From contig NZ_PEKV01000017.1 in assembly GCF_002796975.1 (NCBI RefSeq), forward strand, positions 1-37,242: a stretch of 37,242 nt of DNA, given 5' to 3'. The stretch comes from Ferrovibrio sp. GTDB lineage: Bacteria > Pseudomonadota > Alphaproteobacteria > Ferrovibrionales > Ferrovibrionaceae. The notes beneath the pieces were generated by a model. That model saw only the letters and a list, made by a program, of their open reading frames with translations, made no database searches and was not told the DNA's origin. Below are positions 1 to 9,409 of the stretch, one piece after another (the first letter of the stretch is position 1; each line of letters opens with the position of its first letter). Position numbers and translations under genes: made by a program.

Positions 1-1365
1 GTCTGCGGCGCCGGCCTGGTCGGGTCCACCATCGCGCGCCAGCTTGCCGCCGAAGGCAACGAAGTGACGATGATTGACGTCTCGGCCGAACGCGCCAACA
101 AGGCAGCGGAAAGCTACGACCTGCGCGCCATCGTTGGCCATGCCTCACATCCCGATGTGCTGGAACAAGCCGGCGCCTCCGATGCCGACATGCTGATCGC
201 GGTCACCTTCGCCGATGAAGTGAACATGGTGGCCTGTGAAGTGGCGCATGCGCTGTTCAATGTGCCGACCAAGATCGCCCGCATCCGTGCGCAAGGCTAT
301 CTGCGGCCGGAATGGTCGGACCTGTTCAACGAAAAGCATATTTCGATAGATTTTATCATCTCGCCCGAGATCGAGGTGGCGCGCGCCATTCATCGCCGCA
401 TCCTGACGCCGGGCGCCTTCGACATGATCCCTTTTGCGGGTGATCGGCTGCGCCTGGTTGGCGTCCGGCTGGAGGAAGACTGCCCGGTGCTGAACACGCC
501 GCTGCGTCAGTTGACTGGCCTGTTCCCGGACCTGGCGCTGAATATCTGCGGCATCATCCGCCAGGGCGCGATGCTGGTGCCAGATGCCGATGATCATCTG
601 GAAGCCGACGATGAAATCTATGTCTGCGTGCTGTCGGAGCACCTGCAACGCGCCATGCGCATCTTTGGCCATGAGGAACGCGAGGCGCGTCGTATCGTAC
701 TGGCGGGCGGCGGTAATATCGGCCTGTTCCTGGCGCGCGAGATCCAGGAAAGTCAGCCTTCGGTGCTGCTCAAGATCATCGAGGCGAACCGCGAACGTGC
801 GGAGCATATCGCCAGCACTCTGAAGAATGCGGTGGTGCTGCATGGCGACACACTGGACCAGGACATTCAGCAGGAAGCCAAGGTCGGTGCCGCCGAAACC
901 ATCATAGCCATGACCAACGACGACGAGGTGAATATCCTCACGTCGCTGCTGGCCAAGCAGGCTGGCGCTCAGCGCGCCATCACGCTGGTCAACAATCCGG
1001 CCTATGACACGCTGATCGGCTCGCTCGGCATCGATGTCGTGGTCAATCCACGCTCCACCACGGTGTCGTCGATCCTGCAGCATGTGCGCCGCGGTCGCAT
1101 CCGTGCGGTGCATTCGCTGTACGATGGCGCCGCCGAGGCCATCGAGGCTGAGGCCCAGCAGACCAGCGCGTTGGTCGGCAAGCCGCTGTCGGAACTCGAT
1201 CTCCCCGATGGTCTGAAGATCGGTGCCATCCTGCGTGGCGATACGGTCGAGATCGCGCGTGGCGACAGTGAGATCGAGGCTGGCGACCGCGTCATCCTGT
1301 TTGCCCGCCGCGACGCCGTGAAGAAGGTGGAAAAATTGTTCGCTGTCCGCCTGGAATTCTTCTGA
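1..1365 (+). CDS. trkA: Trk system potassium uptake protein TrkA (5' end cut)
   Basis: Cytoplasmic NAD(H)-binding regulator of Trk/Ktr-type K+ uptake. The frame is open from base 1, so the start codon lies upstream; only about four residues seem to be missing because the Rossmann motif GAGLVG appears at residues 3-8 of the visible part and full-length TrkA is about 458 aa (454 seen). The protein has the expected duplicated layout, RCK-N/RCK-C twice: a second nucleotide-binding motif, GGGNIG, lies near bases 703-723, and each half ends in a TrkA-C-like segment. In many alphaproteobacteria trkA follows the ntrYX genes and precedes hfq, which fits the genes downstream. The next gene starts 29 bp after the stop, so co-transcription is plausible. 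Confidence 0.93.
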   Translation, partial: VCGAGLVGSTIARQLAAEGNEVTMIDVSAERANKAAESYDLRAIVGHASHPDVLEQAGASDADMLIAVTFADEVNMVACEVAHALFNVPTKIARIRAQGYLRPEWSDLFNEKHISIDFIISPEIEVARAIHRRILTPGAFDMIPFAGDRLRLVGVRLEEDCPVLNTPLRQLTGLFPDLALNICGIIRQGAMLVPDADDHLEADDEIYVCVLSEHLQRAMRIFGHEEREARRIVLAGGGNIGLFLAREIQESQPSVLLKIIEANRERAEHIASTLKNAVVLHGDTLDQDIQQEAKVGAAETIIAMTNDDEVNILTSLLAKQAGAQRAITLVNNPAYDTLIGSLGIDVVVNPRSTTVSSILQHVRRGRIRAVHSLYDGAAEAIEAEAQQTSALVGKPLSELDLPDGLKIGAILRGDTVEIARGDSEIEAGDRVILFARRDAVKKVEKLFAVRLEFF

Positions 1366-1394
1366 GATAAAAGCAAAAAGCCGAGGCCTTTCCG

Positions 1395-2282
1395 ATGTCG
1401 CGTATCGCTTATGTCAACGGTCAGTATGTGCCCTATGCCCAGGCCGGGGTACATGTGGAAGACCGCGGTTTCCAGTTCGCCGACGGCGTCTATGAAGTCG
1501 TGGCGGTGAAGGACGGCGGCTTCGTCGATCTCGAAGGCCATTTGGTGCGGCTGGAGCGCAGCCTGGATGAGTTGCGGATCGACCGTCCGATGTCGCGCGC
1601 CGCGCTCAGCGTCGTGCTGGCCGAAACCGTGCGGCGCAATCGTGTGCGTAACGGCAGCGTCTATCTGCAGATCACACGCGGTGAGGCCAGGCGCGAATTC
1701 CCGTTCCCCACCGATACCGCCCCCACTTTCGTCGCCATCGCGCGGCATCTCGATTGGGCGAAAGGCGCCGCCAATGCCGCCAAGGGCGTGGCCGCGATCA
1801 CGCATCCCGATATTCGCTGGGGCCGCTGCGATATCAAGACGGTCGGCTTGCTGCCTGCCGCATTGGCAAAGCAGGCCGCGAAAGAAGCCGGCGCCTATGA
1901 AGCCTGGCTGGTCGATGACGAGGGCTTCGTCACCGAAGGCAGTTCCTCGAATGCCTGGATCGTGACCAAGGACAATGTGCTGGTCACCCGCAAGCCGACG
2001 CATGAAATCCTCAGCGGTATCACGCGTTCCGCCGTGCTGGAACTGGCGAAGCAGGAAGGGCTGAAAGTCGAATTCCGGCCCTTCAGCGTTGCCGAGGCAC
2101 AGGCAGCGAAAGAGGCCTTCGTCTCCTCGGCCACGTCCTTCGTCATTCCCGTGGTGTCGCTGGACGGCAAACTGATCGGCAATGGCGGTCCGGGCGTGGT
2201 GGTCGCGAAGTTGCGCAGCCTGTATGAGGCACATGCCGCGACCCATAGCACCGACTGGCAGGCGCCCTTCCTCGGGCCGTAA
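1395..2282 (+). CDS. dat: D-amino-acid transaminase-like class IV aminotransferase
   Basis: PLP-dependent fold-type IV aminotransferase, 295 aa, cytoplasmic. The N-terminal VNGQYVPYAQAGVHVEDRGF stretch and the DGVYEVV segment are typical of the D-alanine aminotransferase/branched-chain aminotransferase family. The Schiff-base lysine is K148 in CDIKTVGLLP, matching the DIK-S/T-x-N/G-LL motif of D-amino-acid transaminases; the EGSSSNAWIV segment near residue 182 supplies the PLP phosphate contacts. In this family the enzyme interconverts D-alanine and D-glutamate with 2-oxo acids, feeding peptidoglycan synthesis. Assignment as D-AAT rather than IlvE or aminodeoxychorismate lyase rests on these motifs and on the usual trkA-dat-hfq neighbourhood. 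No strong Shine-Dalgarno is seen before the ATG. Confidence 0.82.
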   Translation: MSRIAYVNGQYVPYAQAGVHVEDRGFQFADGVYEVVAVKDGGFVDLEGHLVRLERSLDELRIDRPMSRAALSVVLAETVRRNRVRNGSVYLQITRGEARREFPFPTDTAPTFVAIARHLDWAKGAANAAKGVAAITHPDIRWGRCDIKTVGLLPAALAKQAAKEAGAYEAWLVDDEGFVTEGSSSNAWIVTKDNVLVTRKPTHEILSGITRSAVLELAKQEGLKVEFRPFSVAEAQAAKEAFVSSATSFVIPVVSLDGKLIGNGGPGVVVAKLRSLYEAHAATHSTDWQAPFLGP

Positions 2283-2357
2283 CGGTCGTCACACCACCGT
2301 CACTTCGGCGTGAGACAGCGGCAGGCGTGGTCTGATGCCGCACTGCACGCCATTGTT

Positions 2358-2386
2358 TTGCCACTTTCAGAAATTAATGGTTTAAT
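2358..2386 (+). promoter_or_regulatory. Candidate sigma-70-type promoter for hfq
   Basis: TTGCCA (2358-2363), a 17-bp spacer and TTTAAT (2381-2386) sit in the AT-rich part of the 242-bp gap before hfq. The match to TTGACA-N17-TATAAT is good. It would leave a leader of about 130 nt. The gap has no other convincing feature. Confidence 0.5.
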
Positions 2387-2524
2387 TCATGGGCGTGGGG
2401 CAGCGGCCGCCGCCCCCGCAGTACTGATGGCCGCGTTTTCGAAGGAAAAATCCCGGGGACGTAGTCGGCAGAAGCTGAAAAAACAAAAGAACTACAACAA
2501 CATAAGAAACGAAAGGTCTAAACT

Positions 2525-2794
2525 ATGGCCGCCGACAAGCCTCAGAACGTCCAGGACGTCTTCCTCAATCACATCCGCAAGACCAAGACCCCGGTGACCG
2601 TCTTCCTGGTCAACGGCGTGAAGCTGCAGGGCATCATCAGCTGGTTCGACAATTTCTCGGTGCTGCTGCGCCGCGACGGCCACATGCAGCTGGTCTACAA
2701 GCATGCCATTTCGACGGTCATGCCGTCCGGCCCGATCCAGCTCTTCGACCCGGCCGCCGCCGGCGAGAAGCCCGCTGCCGGGGAACAGGGCTGA
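2525..2794 (+). CDS. hfq: RNA chaperone Hfq
   Basis: Hexameric Sm-like RNA chaperone that pairs small RNAs with mRNAs; 89 aa, cytoplasmic. The Sm1 strand set ([20 protein letters not shown]) and Sm2 motif ([10 protein letters not shown], about residues 58-67) are intact, and the NVQDVFLN stretch gives the conserved proximal-face glutamine. The C-terminal tail after residue 70 is short and Ala/Gly/Glu-rich, as usual outside the gammaproteobacteria. An AAGG Shine-Dalgarno lies about 6 nt before the ATG. It is followed after 62 bp by hflX, the classical hfq-hflX pairing, and preceded by its own candidate promoter. Confidence 0.97.
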   Translation: MAADKPQNVQDVFLNHIRKTKTPVTVFLVNGVKLQGIISWFDNFSVLLRRDGHMQLVYKHAISTVMPSGPIQLFDPAAAGEKPAAGEQG

Positions 2795-2856
2795 TCCGCG
2801 CGGGTTTGTATCCCCTGAACGGTGCCCACCAGCGGAGCATCGTGTAAGTTTGGCTG

Positions 2857-4185
2857 ATGTCTGATTACGACACTCTGGAAGACGAGCGCCCCCGCAAGGC
2901 GCTCGTCCTGCATCCGTCCCTGAAATCTGCCCAGGCCAAGGCGAAGGCAGCCGATCTGCGCCGCCGGCCCGAGGCGCGGCTGGCCGAAGCTGTGGGTCTG
3001 GCCGCCGCTATCGACCTGCAGGCCGTACGCGCTGATGTGGTGCCGGTTTCCACCTGGCGCCCGGGCACTCTGATCGGTCCGGGCAAATTGGAAGAACTTG
3101 CCGCCTGGATCGCCGAGAACCCGGTGGACGTGGTGGTGGTGGATGCCGCTGTTACGCCGGTACAGCAGCGCAATCTGGAAAAGAGCCTGAAGGCCAAGGT
3201 GATTGACCGCACCGGTCTGATCCTGGAAATCTTCGGCGCGCGCGCACGCACCAAGGAAGGCCGGCTGCAGGTCGAACTCGCGCATCTGAATTACCAGCGC
3301 TCGCGCCTTGTGCGGTCCTGGACCCACCTTGAACGTCAGCGCGGCGGCTTCGGCTTTCTCGGCGGCCCGGGCGAAAGCCAGCTGGAAATGGATCGCCGCC
3401 TGATCGGCGACCGCATCATCCGCATCAAGGAAGACCTGGCGCAGGTGGTGAACACCCGTTCGCTGCATCGCCGTGCGCGGCAGAAGGTGCCGTATCCGGT
3501 GGTGGCGCTGGTGGGTTACACCAACGCCGGCAAGTCGACGCTGTTCAACCGGCTGACTCAGGCCGATGTAATGGCGAAGGATCTGCTGTTCGCCACGCTT
3601 GATCCCACCATGCGCACCTTGCGCCTGCCGTCGGGCCGCAACATCATTCTCAGTGATACAGTCGGTTTCATCTCCGAACTTCCCACGCATCTGGTCGCTG
3701 CCTTCCGTGCCACGCTGGAAGAGGTGATCTCGGCCGACCTGATCCTGCATGTGCGCGACCTGTCGCATCCCGACACCGAAGCGCAGGCCGCCGACGTAGC
3801 CGATGTGCTGGCCTCGCTCGGCGTCAAGGAAGACAGCGAGCATCGGCGCATGGAGGCCTGGAACAAGGCCGACCAGTTGCCACCGGAAGAGCGTGAAGCG
3901 CTGCAGAACCAGGCTGACCGCCAGGACACCGCCGTGCTGATCTCGGCGCTGAACGGCTACGGCTGCGACACGCTGCTGGAACGTATCGACGGCATGCTGG
4001 ATACGGACCGGGTCGAGATAGATGTCACGCTCGATGCCGGCGATGGCGCCGCGATTGCATGGCTGCATCGTCATGGCGAAGTGCTGGACATGAAGGAAGA
4101 AGGCGGCAGCCTGAAACTTTCCGTGGCGCTGTCGCAGGCGGAAGCGGGCAAGTGGCTCAAGCGCCAGGAAACGGGTCGTATATGA
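2857..4185 (+). CDS. hflX: GTPase HflX
   Basis: Ribosome-associated GTPase (442 aa) that splits 70S/100S ribosomes under stress in studied bacteria. The N-terminal HflX domain (about 1-210) includes the glycine-rich GGFGFLGGPGES stretch (163-174) and the coiled region that follows. The G domain starts at about 213: P-loop GYTNAGKS (220-227), DTVGF (267-271, G3) and NKAD (336-339, G4). A C-terminal domain runs from about 380 to the end. Length and motif order match the family. The ATG chosen gives the short acidic N-terminus typical of alphaproteobacterial HflX. The stop lies 13 bp before the next gene, suggesting one transcript through the IMPase genes. Confidence 0.95.
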   Translation: MSDYDTLEDERPRKALVLHPSLKSAQAKAKAADLRRRPEARLAEAVGLAAAIDLQAVRADVVPVSTWRPGTLIGPGKLEELAAWIAENPVDVVVVDAAVTPVQQRNLEKSLKAKVIDRTGLILEIFGARARTKEGRLQVELAHLNYQRSRLVRSWTHLERQRGGFGFLGGPGESQLEMDRRLIGDRIIRIKEDLAQVVNTRSLHRRARQKVPYPVVALVGYTNAGKSTLFNRLTQADVMAKDLLFATLDPTMRTLRLPSGRNIILSDTVGFISELPTHLVAAFRATLEEVISADLILHVRDLSHPDTEAQAADVADVLASLGVKEDSEHRRMEAWNKADQLPPEEREALQNQADRQDTAVLISALNGYGCDTLLERIDGMLDTDRVEIDVTLDAGDGAAIAWLHRHGEVLDMKEEGGSLKLSVALSQAEAGKWLKRQETGRI

Positions 4186-4198
4186 AGAAGGGACAAGT

Positions 4199-5023
4199 AT
4201 GAAAGTCGATATGGACGCCGTGCGGCTGCTGATCGAAGGGGCGGCGCGCACCACCATCCTGCCGCATTTCCGTAAGCTGGAAAGCAAGCAGATCGACCAG
4301 AAGGCCGGTCCGCATGATGTGGTCACTGTCGCCGACAAGGCCTCGGAAGAGTTTCTGACGCCGCGTCTGCGCGATCTGGTGCCGGGGTCCACCGTGGTGG
4401 GCGAGGAAGCCAGCAGTGCCGATGAAAGCATCATGGATGCGCTGCGCCGCCCCGGCTATGCGTGGCTGATCGACCCGATCGACGGCACCGCCAATTTCGC
4501 CGTCGGCAGCGCGCTGTTCGCCGTGATGGTGGCGCTGGTGAAAGATGGCGATGCCGTGGCCAGCTGGATCCACGATCCGATCCGCAATATCACGGCGATG
4601 ACCGAGAAGGGTTCCGGCGCCTTCATGCGCGAGGCCGACGGCGATATGCGCAAGCTGAAGACGCCGAACCCGCCGTCGCTGGCGCATGTCTCGGGCGCGC
4701 CCAACCTGCGCTACGGCGACCGCGATTTCGCCGCGCGGATTGCGTATCGCATGGACAAGACCGCCGGCGTGATGATCCTGCGCTGCGCCGGCCAGGAATA
4801 TCTCGCCATGCTGGATGGTCATTTCCACTATGCGGTCTATAACCGCGCCATGCCCTGGGACCATACGGCTGGCTGCCTGCTGCTGACCGAGGCCGGCGGT
4901 ATCGCCAAGCGGCTGGATGGCAGCCTCTATCGCGCTGCCGACAAGCCCTGGGGCAGCCCGCTGGTCGCAGCTTGCGGCGAAGAGCAGTGGAACTGGCTGA
5001 AGAAAGACATCTTCGACGCCTGA
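4199..5023 (+). CDS. Inositol monophosphatase family protein (intact metal site)
   Basis: Mg2+-dependent sugar-phosphate phosphatase of the IMPase/SuhB/HisN superfamily, 274 aa. The family motifs are present: GEE at 68-70, DPIDGTANF at 92-100 (metal ligands D92 and D95) and WDHTAG at 221-226 (D222). The substrate cannot be read from the sequence; inositol-1-phosphate, histidinol-phosphate or 3'-phosphoadenosine-5'-phosphate are the family options. A strong Shine-Dalgarno (AGAAGGGA) lies just before the ATG. It is followed 7 bp later by a colinear paralogue of the same length, so the pair arose by tandem duplication. Its position behind hflX suggests operon membership. Confidence 0.88.
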   Translation: MKVDMDAVRLLIEGAARTTILPHFRKLESKQIDQKAGPHDVVTVADKASEEFLTPRLRDLVPGSTVVGEEASSADESIMDALRRPGYAWLIDPIDGTANFAVGSALFAVMVALVKDGDAVASWIHDPIRNITAMTEKGSGAFMREADGDMRKLKTPNPPSLAHVSGAPNLRYGDRDFAARIAYRMDKTAGVMILRCAGQEYLAMLDGHFHYAVYNRAMPWDHTAGCLLLTEAGGIAKRLDGSLYRAADKPWGSPLVAACGEEQWNWLKKDIFDA

Positions 5024-5030
5024 TCAGGCC

Positions 5031-5855
5031 ATGACGTCAGTGGATATCACCGCCGTCGGCGACCTGCTGATCCAGGCAGGGCGCGAGATCATCATGCCGC
5101 GCTTCCGCCGCCTGGAGGCGCATGACGTGCGCGAGAAATCCCAGGCTGATCTGGTCACCGTTGCCGACGAAGAGGCCGAAGCCTTTCTGACGCCACGGCT
5201 GGAAGCGCTGCTGCCCGGATCGCGCACCGTCGGCGAGGAGGCGGTCGGACGCAATCCTGCGCTGCTGGACCAGTTGCGTCAGCCGGGCCTGCGTTGGCTG
5301 ATCGATCCTATTTCAGGGACATCGAATTTTGCTGCGGGCTGGCCGTTTTTTGCATCCATGATTGCATTGATTCTTGATGGCGATGCCGTCGCATCCTGGA
5401 TACTGGATGTCCCCGGTGAAACTCTTGTGACGGCATCGAAAGGGGAAGGGGCCTGGCTTATGAGCGAGCGGGGCTACGGCATGCGTCTGCAAATGACGAA
5501 GCCTCCGTCGCTTGCCCATCTTTCGGGCGCGGCAAATCTCCGCATGAGCAACCGGTCGTTGGTCAGTCGCCTAGCGCACCGGCTGGACCGGACGGCGGGC
5601 CTTATGTGTCTTCGGTGTCTTGGACTTGAATATCTGTCTCTTGCCCAAGGACAACTGCATTATGGAATATACAGCGGGCGTCACCCATGGGATTTCGCCC
5701 CGGGCAGCCTACTGATCACTGAAGCCGGCGGTGTTGCGAAAAGGCTGGATGGGCGGTCCTATTGTGCCGCCGATCCGCTAAACACTGCGCCTCTGCTTCT
5801 GGCCTGCGGCGAGGAGCAGTGGGACTGGCTGAAACGCGAGATTTTCGATCCCTGA
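5031..5855 (+). CDS. Inositol monophosphatase-like paralogue with altered metal site
   Basis: Tandem copy of the preceding gene, 274 aa and alignable with it without gaps. GEE (68-70) and the aspartate of WDFAPG (D222) are retained, but motif A reads DPISGTSNF, so the second metal-binding aspartate (D95 in the neighbour) is serine. In characterised IMPases this residue ligates catalytic Mg2+, so activity is probably reduced or lost. Base composition changes inside the gene: I count 39 G+C of 60 at 5041-5100 but 30 of 60 at 5341-5400, and codon choice becomes less G/C-ending from about 5310 to the end. There is no frameshift or stop, so it still encodes a full protein. It could be a non-catalytic partner of the first copy, or a decaying duplicate. 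Confidence 0.8.
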   Translation: MTSVDITAVGDLLIQAGREIIMPRFRRLEAHDVREKSQADLVTVADEEAEAFLTPRLEALLPGSRTVGEEAVGRNPALLDQLRQPGLRWLIDPISGTSNFAAGWPFFASMIALILDGDAVASWILDVPGETLVTASKGEGAWLMSERGYGMRLQMTKPPSLAHLSGAANLRMSNRSLVSRLAHRLDRTAGLMCLRCLGLEYLSLAQGQLHYGIYSGRHPWDFAPGSLLITEAGGVAKRLDGRSYCAADPLNTAPLLLACGEEQWDWLKREIFDP

Positions 5856-5930
5856 TTCGGTGCGATTTCGGGGCAAAAAACCGCACCCGCGTACCGGACG
5901 GTAGCCCCCGGCCGCAGCGTCCAGGCGAAG

Positions 5931-5959
5931 TTCGCATAAATATCTGAAATATATAGAAT
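5931..5959 (+). promoter_or_regulatory. Candidate gyrA promoter
   Basis: TTCGCA (5931-5936), 17-bp spacer, TAGAAT (5954-5959), inside the most AT-rich part of the 272-bp gap upstream of gyrA. It would give a leader of about 160 nt. The leader contains a short inverted repeat (gggcc..gggcccattc region, about 6046-6075) of unknown meaning. Confidence 0.45.
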
Positions 5960-6127
5960 TTTAACCTCCGCTTTGGGCCTTATTGGCCGGGTTCGAAACG
6001 TTGCTGCCATACCCTCGGCATGGTAGTTTCTGCGACCTGATTCCAGGGCCGAATCCGGGCCCATTCGGGTGGCCTGAGTCGCCCGATTTCAGACCCCAAA
6101 TTCACTACATTTTTTGGACGCCGTTTC

Positions 6128-8863
6128 GTGACCGAACAGCCGAAGCCTCCGCACGATATTCAGCCGATCTCCATCGAACAGGAGATGCAGCGTTCGTATC
6201 TCGGTTACGCCATGAGCGTGATCGTGTCGCGTGCCTTGCCCGATGCGCGCGACGGTCTGAAGCCGGTGCATCGCCGCATCCTCTATTCGATGCATGAGAA
6301 CGGCTATACCGCTGACAAGGCCTATCGCAAGTCGGCCCGCGTAGTCGGTGACGTGATGGGTAAGTATCACCCGCACGGCGACCAGTCGATTTACGATGCC
6401 ATGGTGCGCATGGCGCAGCCCTTCTCGATGAGTCAGCTCCTGCTGGATGGCCAGGGCAATTTCGGCTCGATGGACGGCGATAAGGCCGCGGCGATGCGTT
6501 ACACCGAAATCCGCCTGGAGCGCGCCGCCGAGGCGTTGCTGACGGATATCGACAAGGACACCATCGATTTCCAGCCGAACTACGACGACAGCACGCAGGA
6601 ACCCAGCGTGCTGCCGGCGCAGTATCCCAATCTTCTGGTCAACGGCGCCAACGGCATCGCCGTTGGCATGGCGACCAATATTCCACCGCACAACATGGGT
6701 GAGGTGATCGACGCCTGCTGCGCCTATGTCGACAATAATGAAGTGACGCTGGAACAACTGTTGGAGATACTCCCGGCACCCGACTTCCCCACCGGCGGTA
6801 TTATTCTGGGCCGGGCCGGCGCGAAGTCGGCGATGTGGACCGGGCGCGGCTCGGTGATCGTGCGCGGCAAGGTGCATTTCGAGGAGATCCGCAAGGACCG
6901 CGAAGCCATCATCATCACCGAGATCCCGTATCAGGTGAACAAGGCCTCGATGATCGAGAAGATGGCCGAACTGGTGCGCGCCAAGAAGATCGAGGGCATT
7001 TCCGATCTGCGCGACGAGTCAGATCGTGACGGCGTGCGCGTGGTGGTCGAAATCAAGCGCGATGCGATGGCCGATGTGGTGCTGAACCAGCTTTACCGCT
7101 TCACGCCGCTGCAGAGCAGCTTCGGCGTGAACATGCTGGCGCTGAACGGCGGCAAGCCGGAACTGCTGAATATCAAGCAGCTGATCGGCGCTTTCGTGAA
7201 CTTCCGTGAGGAAGTGATCCTGCGCCGCACGCGCTTCCTGCTCGGCAAGGCGCGCGACCGTGCCCATGTTTTGGTCGGCCTGGCGATTGCGGTGGCGAAT
7301 ATCGATGAGGTGATCAAGACCATCCGCGCCGCGCCGGATCCGCAGACCGCGCGCGATCAGTTGATGACTCGCGAATGGCCTGCCCATGACGTGGCTGACA
7401 TGATCGGTCTGATCGACGATCTGAGCCACAAGGTGATCGATGGTAAATACAAGCTGTCGGAAACTCAGGCCCGCGCCATTCTCGACCTGCGTCTGCAGCG
7501 CCTGACCGCACTGGGCCGCGACGAGATCGGCGACGAGATGAAGAAACTCGCCGAGGAGATCAACGAATATCTCTCGGTGCTGGGCAGCCGCGTCAAACTG
7601 ATGGGTATCCTGCGCGGCGAGCTGGTCTCAATGCGCGAACGCTTTGCTGTACCGCGTCGCACCCAGATCGCCGAGATCGAGTTCGAGCAGGACGACGAGG
7701 ATCTGATCCAGCGCGAAGACATGGTCGTGACCGTCAGCTTCGGCGGTTATGTGAAGCGTACGCCGCTCTCGACCTATCGCCTGCAGAAGCGTGGCGGCAA
7801 GGGCCGCACTGGCATGAGCACCAAGGACGAGGATTTCGTCACTGGCGTGCTGGTGGCCAGCACCCATACACCGGTGCTGTTCTTCTCCAATATCGGCCGT
7901 GTCTACAAGATGAAGGTCTACCGCCTGCCGGAAGGCACGCCGCAGTCGCGCGGCAAGGCCTTCGTGAACCTGCTGCCGCTGGCGGCGGGCGAGAAGATCA
8001 CCGAAGTCCTGCCGCTGCCCGAGGATGAAACCAAGTGGAGCGAGCTGCATGTCATGTTCGCCACCGCCAAGGGCTATGTTCGCCGCAACGACCTGAGCGA
8101 TTTCGTCTCGATCAATGCCAACGGCAAGATCGCGATGAAATTCGAGGGCGAGGACGCAGACGACAGCCTGGTCGGCGTGCTGCCCTGCACCGAGAGCGAC
8201 GACATCCTGCTGGCCTCCTATGAAGGCAAGTGTGTGCGCTTCCCGGTCGCCGATGTCCGCACCTTCCAGAGCCGGTCGTCGACCGGCGTGCGCGGCATGA
8301 AACTCGCTGACGGCGATCGTGTCATTTCCATGTCGGTGCTGCGCCATATCGAGGTGACGCCGGAAGAGCGCGAGGCCTTCTTCAAGTACGAAGATGCCCA
8401 TGAGCGTATCCGCAACGGCGAGAGCGGTGTGACCCTGCCTGAAGATATTTCGGTGCAGCGCTTCACCGAACTGCAGGCGGCCCAGCAGTTCATTCTCACC
8501 GTGACCGAAAAGGGCTACGGCAAACGCAGCTCAGCCTACGAGTACCGCATCACCAGCCGCGGCGGCTCAGGCATCATCAACATCGAGACGACGCAGAAGA
8601 ACGGTAATGTCGGCGCTGCCTTCCCGGTGGAAGACGATGACCAGATCATGCTGGTGACGGATGGCGGCCAGGTGATCCGCTGCCCGGTGCATGATATTCG
8701 CATCGCCGGCCGCAATACGCAGGGCGTCATCATCTTCAAGCTGGGTGACGGCGAGAAGGTTGCGTCGGTGGCGCATTTGCCGGAAAGTGGCCCGAACGAA
8801 GCCGGCGAAGTGACTGACGACGGCGACGTGGCAGGCGAGACTGCCGGCGACACGCCGGAATAA
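6128..8863 (+). CDS. gyrA: DNA gyrase subunit A
   Basis: ATP-dependent type II topoisomerase subunit that cleaves and rejoins DNA; acts as GyrA2GyrB2. At 911 aa it has the usual length. The GTG start gives MTEQPKPP and then the conserved [19 protein letters not shown]. The catalytic tyrosine is Y125 in AAMRYTE. The quinolone pocket reads [10 protein letters not shown] (81-90): the residue equivalent to E. coli Ser83 is Gln86, while the Asp87 equivalent (D90) is retained. The GyrA box QKRGGKG (553-559) in the C-terminal DNA-wrapping domain marks it as GyrA, not ParC. An acidic tail ends the protein. coaD follows after 30 bp. Confidence 0.97.
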   Translation: MTEQPKPPHDIQPISIEQEMQRSYLGYAMSVIVSRALPDARDGLKPVHRRILYSMHENGYTADKAYRKSARVVGDVMGKYHPHGDQSIYDAMVRMAQPFSMSQLLLDGQGNFGSMDGDKAAAMRYTEIRLERAAEALLTDIDKDTIDFQPNYDDSTQEPSVLPAQYPNLLVNGANGIAVGMATNIPPHNMGEVIDACCAYVDNNEVTLEQLLEILPAPDFPTGGIILGRAGAKSAMWTGRGSVIVRGKVHFEEIRKDREAIIITEIPYQVNKASMIEKMAELVRAKKIEGISDLRDESDRDGVRVVVEIKRDAMADVVLNQLYRFTPLQSSFGVNMLALNGGKPELLNIKQLIGAFVNFREEVILRRTRFLLGKARDRAHVLVGLAIAVANIDEVIKTIRAAPDPQTARDQLMTREWPAHDVADMIGLIDDLSHKVIDGKYKLSETQARAILDLRLQRLTALGRDEIGDEMKKLAEEINEYLSVLGSRVKLMGILRGELVSMRERFAVPRRTQIAEIEFEQDDEDLIQREDMVVTVSFGGYVKRTPLSTYRLQKRGGKGRTGMSTKDEDFVTGVLVASTHTPVLFFSNIGRVYKMKVYRLPEGTPQSRGKAFVNLLPLAAGEKITEVLPLPEDETKWSELHVMFATAKGYVRRNDLSDFVSINANGKIAMKFEGEDADDSLVGVLPCTESDDILLASYEGKCVRFPVADVRTFQSRSSTGVRGMKLADGDRVISMSVLRHIEVTPEEREAFFKYEDAHERIRNGESGVTLPEDISVQRFTELQAAQQFILTVTEKGYGKRSSAYEYRITSRGGSGIINIETTQKNGNVGAAFPVEDDDQIMLVTDGGQVIRCPVHDIRIAGRNTQGVIIFKLGDGEKVASVAHLPESGPNEAGEVTDDGDVAGETAGDTPE

Positions 8864-8893
8864 TCAGTCTGTAGTGATTCTGTGGGGGAGCGG

Positions 8894-9409
8894 ATGACCA
8901 AGCAGCGGATCGGACTATACCCGGGGACTTTCGATCCGGTGACCAAGGGTCACTATGACATCATCAAGCGCGCCGCCAAGCTGGTCGACAAGCTGGTGGT
9001 TGGCGTTGCCGTCAATGTCGGCAAGGGACCGCTTTTCTCGATGGAAGAACGCGTCGAGATGGTGCGCGAAGAGATCGGCCCGCTGATGCCCGGCGCCACC
9101 GAGTTCGAGGTGAAGCCGTTTTCCAACCTGCTGATGCATTTCGCCATGGATCTGGGCGCGGTCATGATCATCCGCGGCCTGCGCGCGGTGTCGGACTTTG
9201 AGTATGAGTTCCAGATGGTCGGCATGAATGCCCGGCTGAATTCCGAGATCGAGACCGTCTTCCTGATGGCGTCTGACAATCACCAGTTCATCGCCTCGCG
9301 CCTCGTGAAGGAAATCGCCACCCTGAACGGCGACATCAATCCCTTCGTCTCGCCGCGCGTGGCGGAACGGGTGCGCGTCGCCCTGCAAAATCGGAAGAGC
9401 GAAGAATGA
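8894..9409 (+). CDS. coaD: Pantetheine-phosphate adenylyltransferase
   Basis: Catalyses ATP + 4'-phosphopantetheine to dephospho-CoA, the penultimate step of CoA synthesis. The nucleotidyltransferase TxGH motif is T17-K-G-H20, within GTFDPVTKGH; the C-terminal FIASRLVKEIA segment replaces the usual SSS/T-xVR-type nucleotide loop. I place the start at ATG 8894 (171 aa) rather than at the upstream in-frame GTG 8882, because GGGGGAG at 8884-8890 is an ideal Shine-Dalgarno for 8894 and overlaps the GTG. The stop overlaps the next ATG by 4 nt, so translation is coupled to the exported cyclophilin. Confidence 0.95.
   Translation: MTKQRIGLYPGTFDPVTKGHYDIIKRAAKLVDKLVVGVAVNVGKGPLFSMEERVEMVREEIGPLMPGATEFEVKPFSNLLMHFAMDLGAVMIIRGLRAVSDFEYEFQMVGMNARLNSEIETVFLMASDNHQFIASRLVKEIATLNGDINPFVSPRVAERVRVALQNRKSEE

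Noticed and set aside
1002..2246. 414-codon open frame on the minus strand
   Set aside because: It is a shadow of trkA and the aminotransferase in high-G+C DNA; the product has runs of His/Gln/Arg and no family features.
2695..4434. 579-codon open frame on the minus strand across hflX
   Set aside because: Antisense to hflX and part of the IMPase gene; its composition is that of a codon-position shadow, while both sense genes carry intact family motifs.
5856..5900. Terminator after the second IMPase (GGTGCG...CGCACC)
   Set aside because: The stem is six pairs with a 17-nt loop and no T-run, too weak to call.
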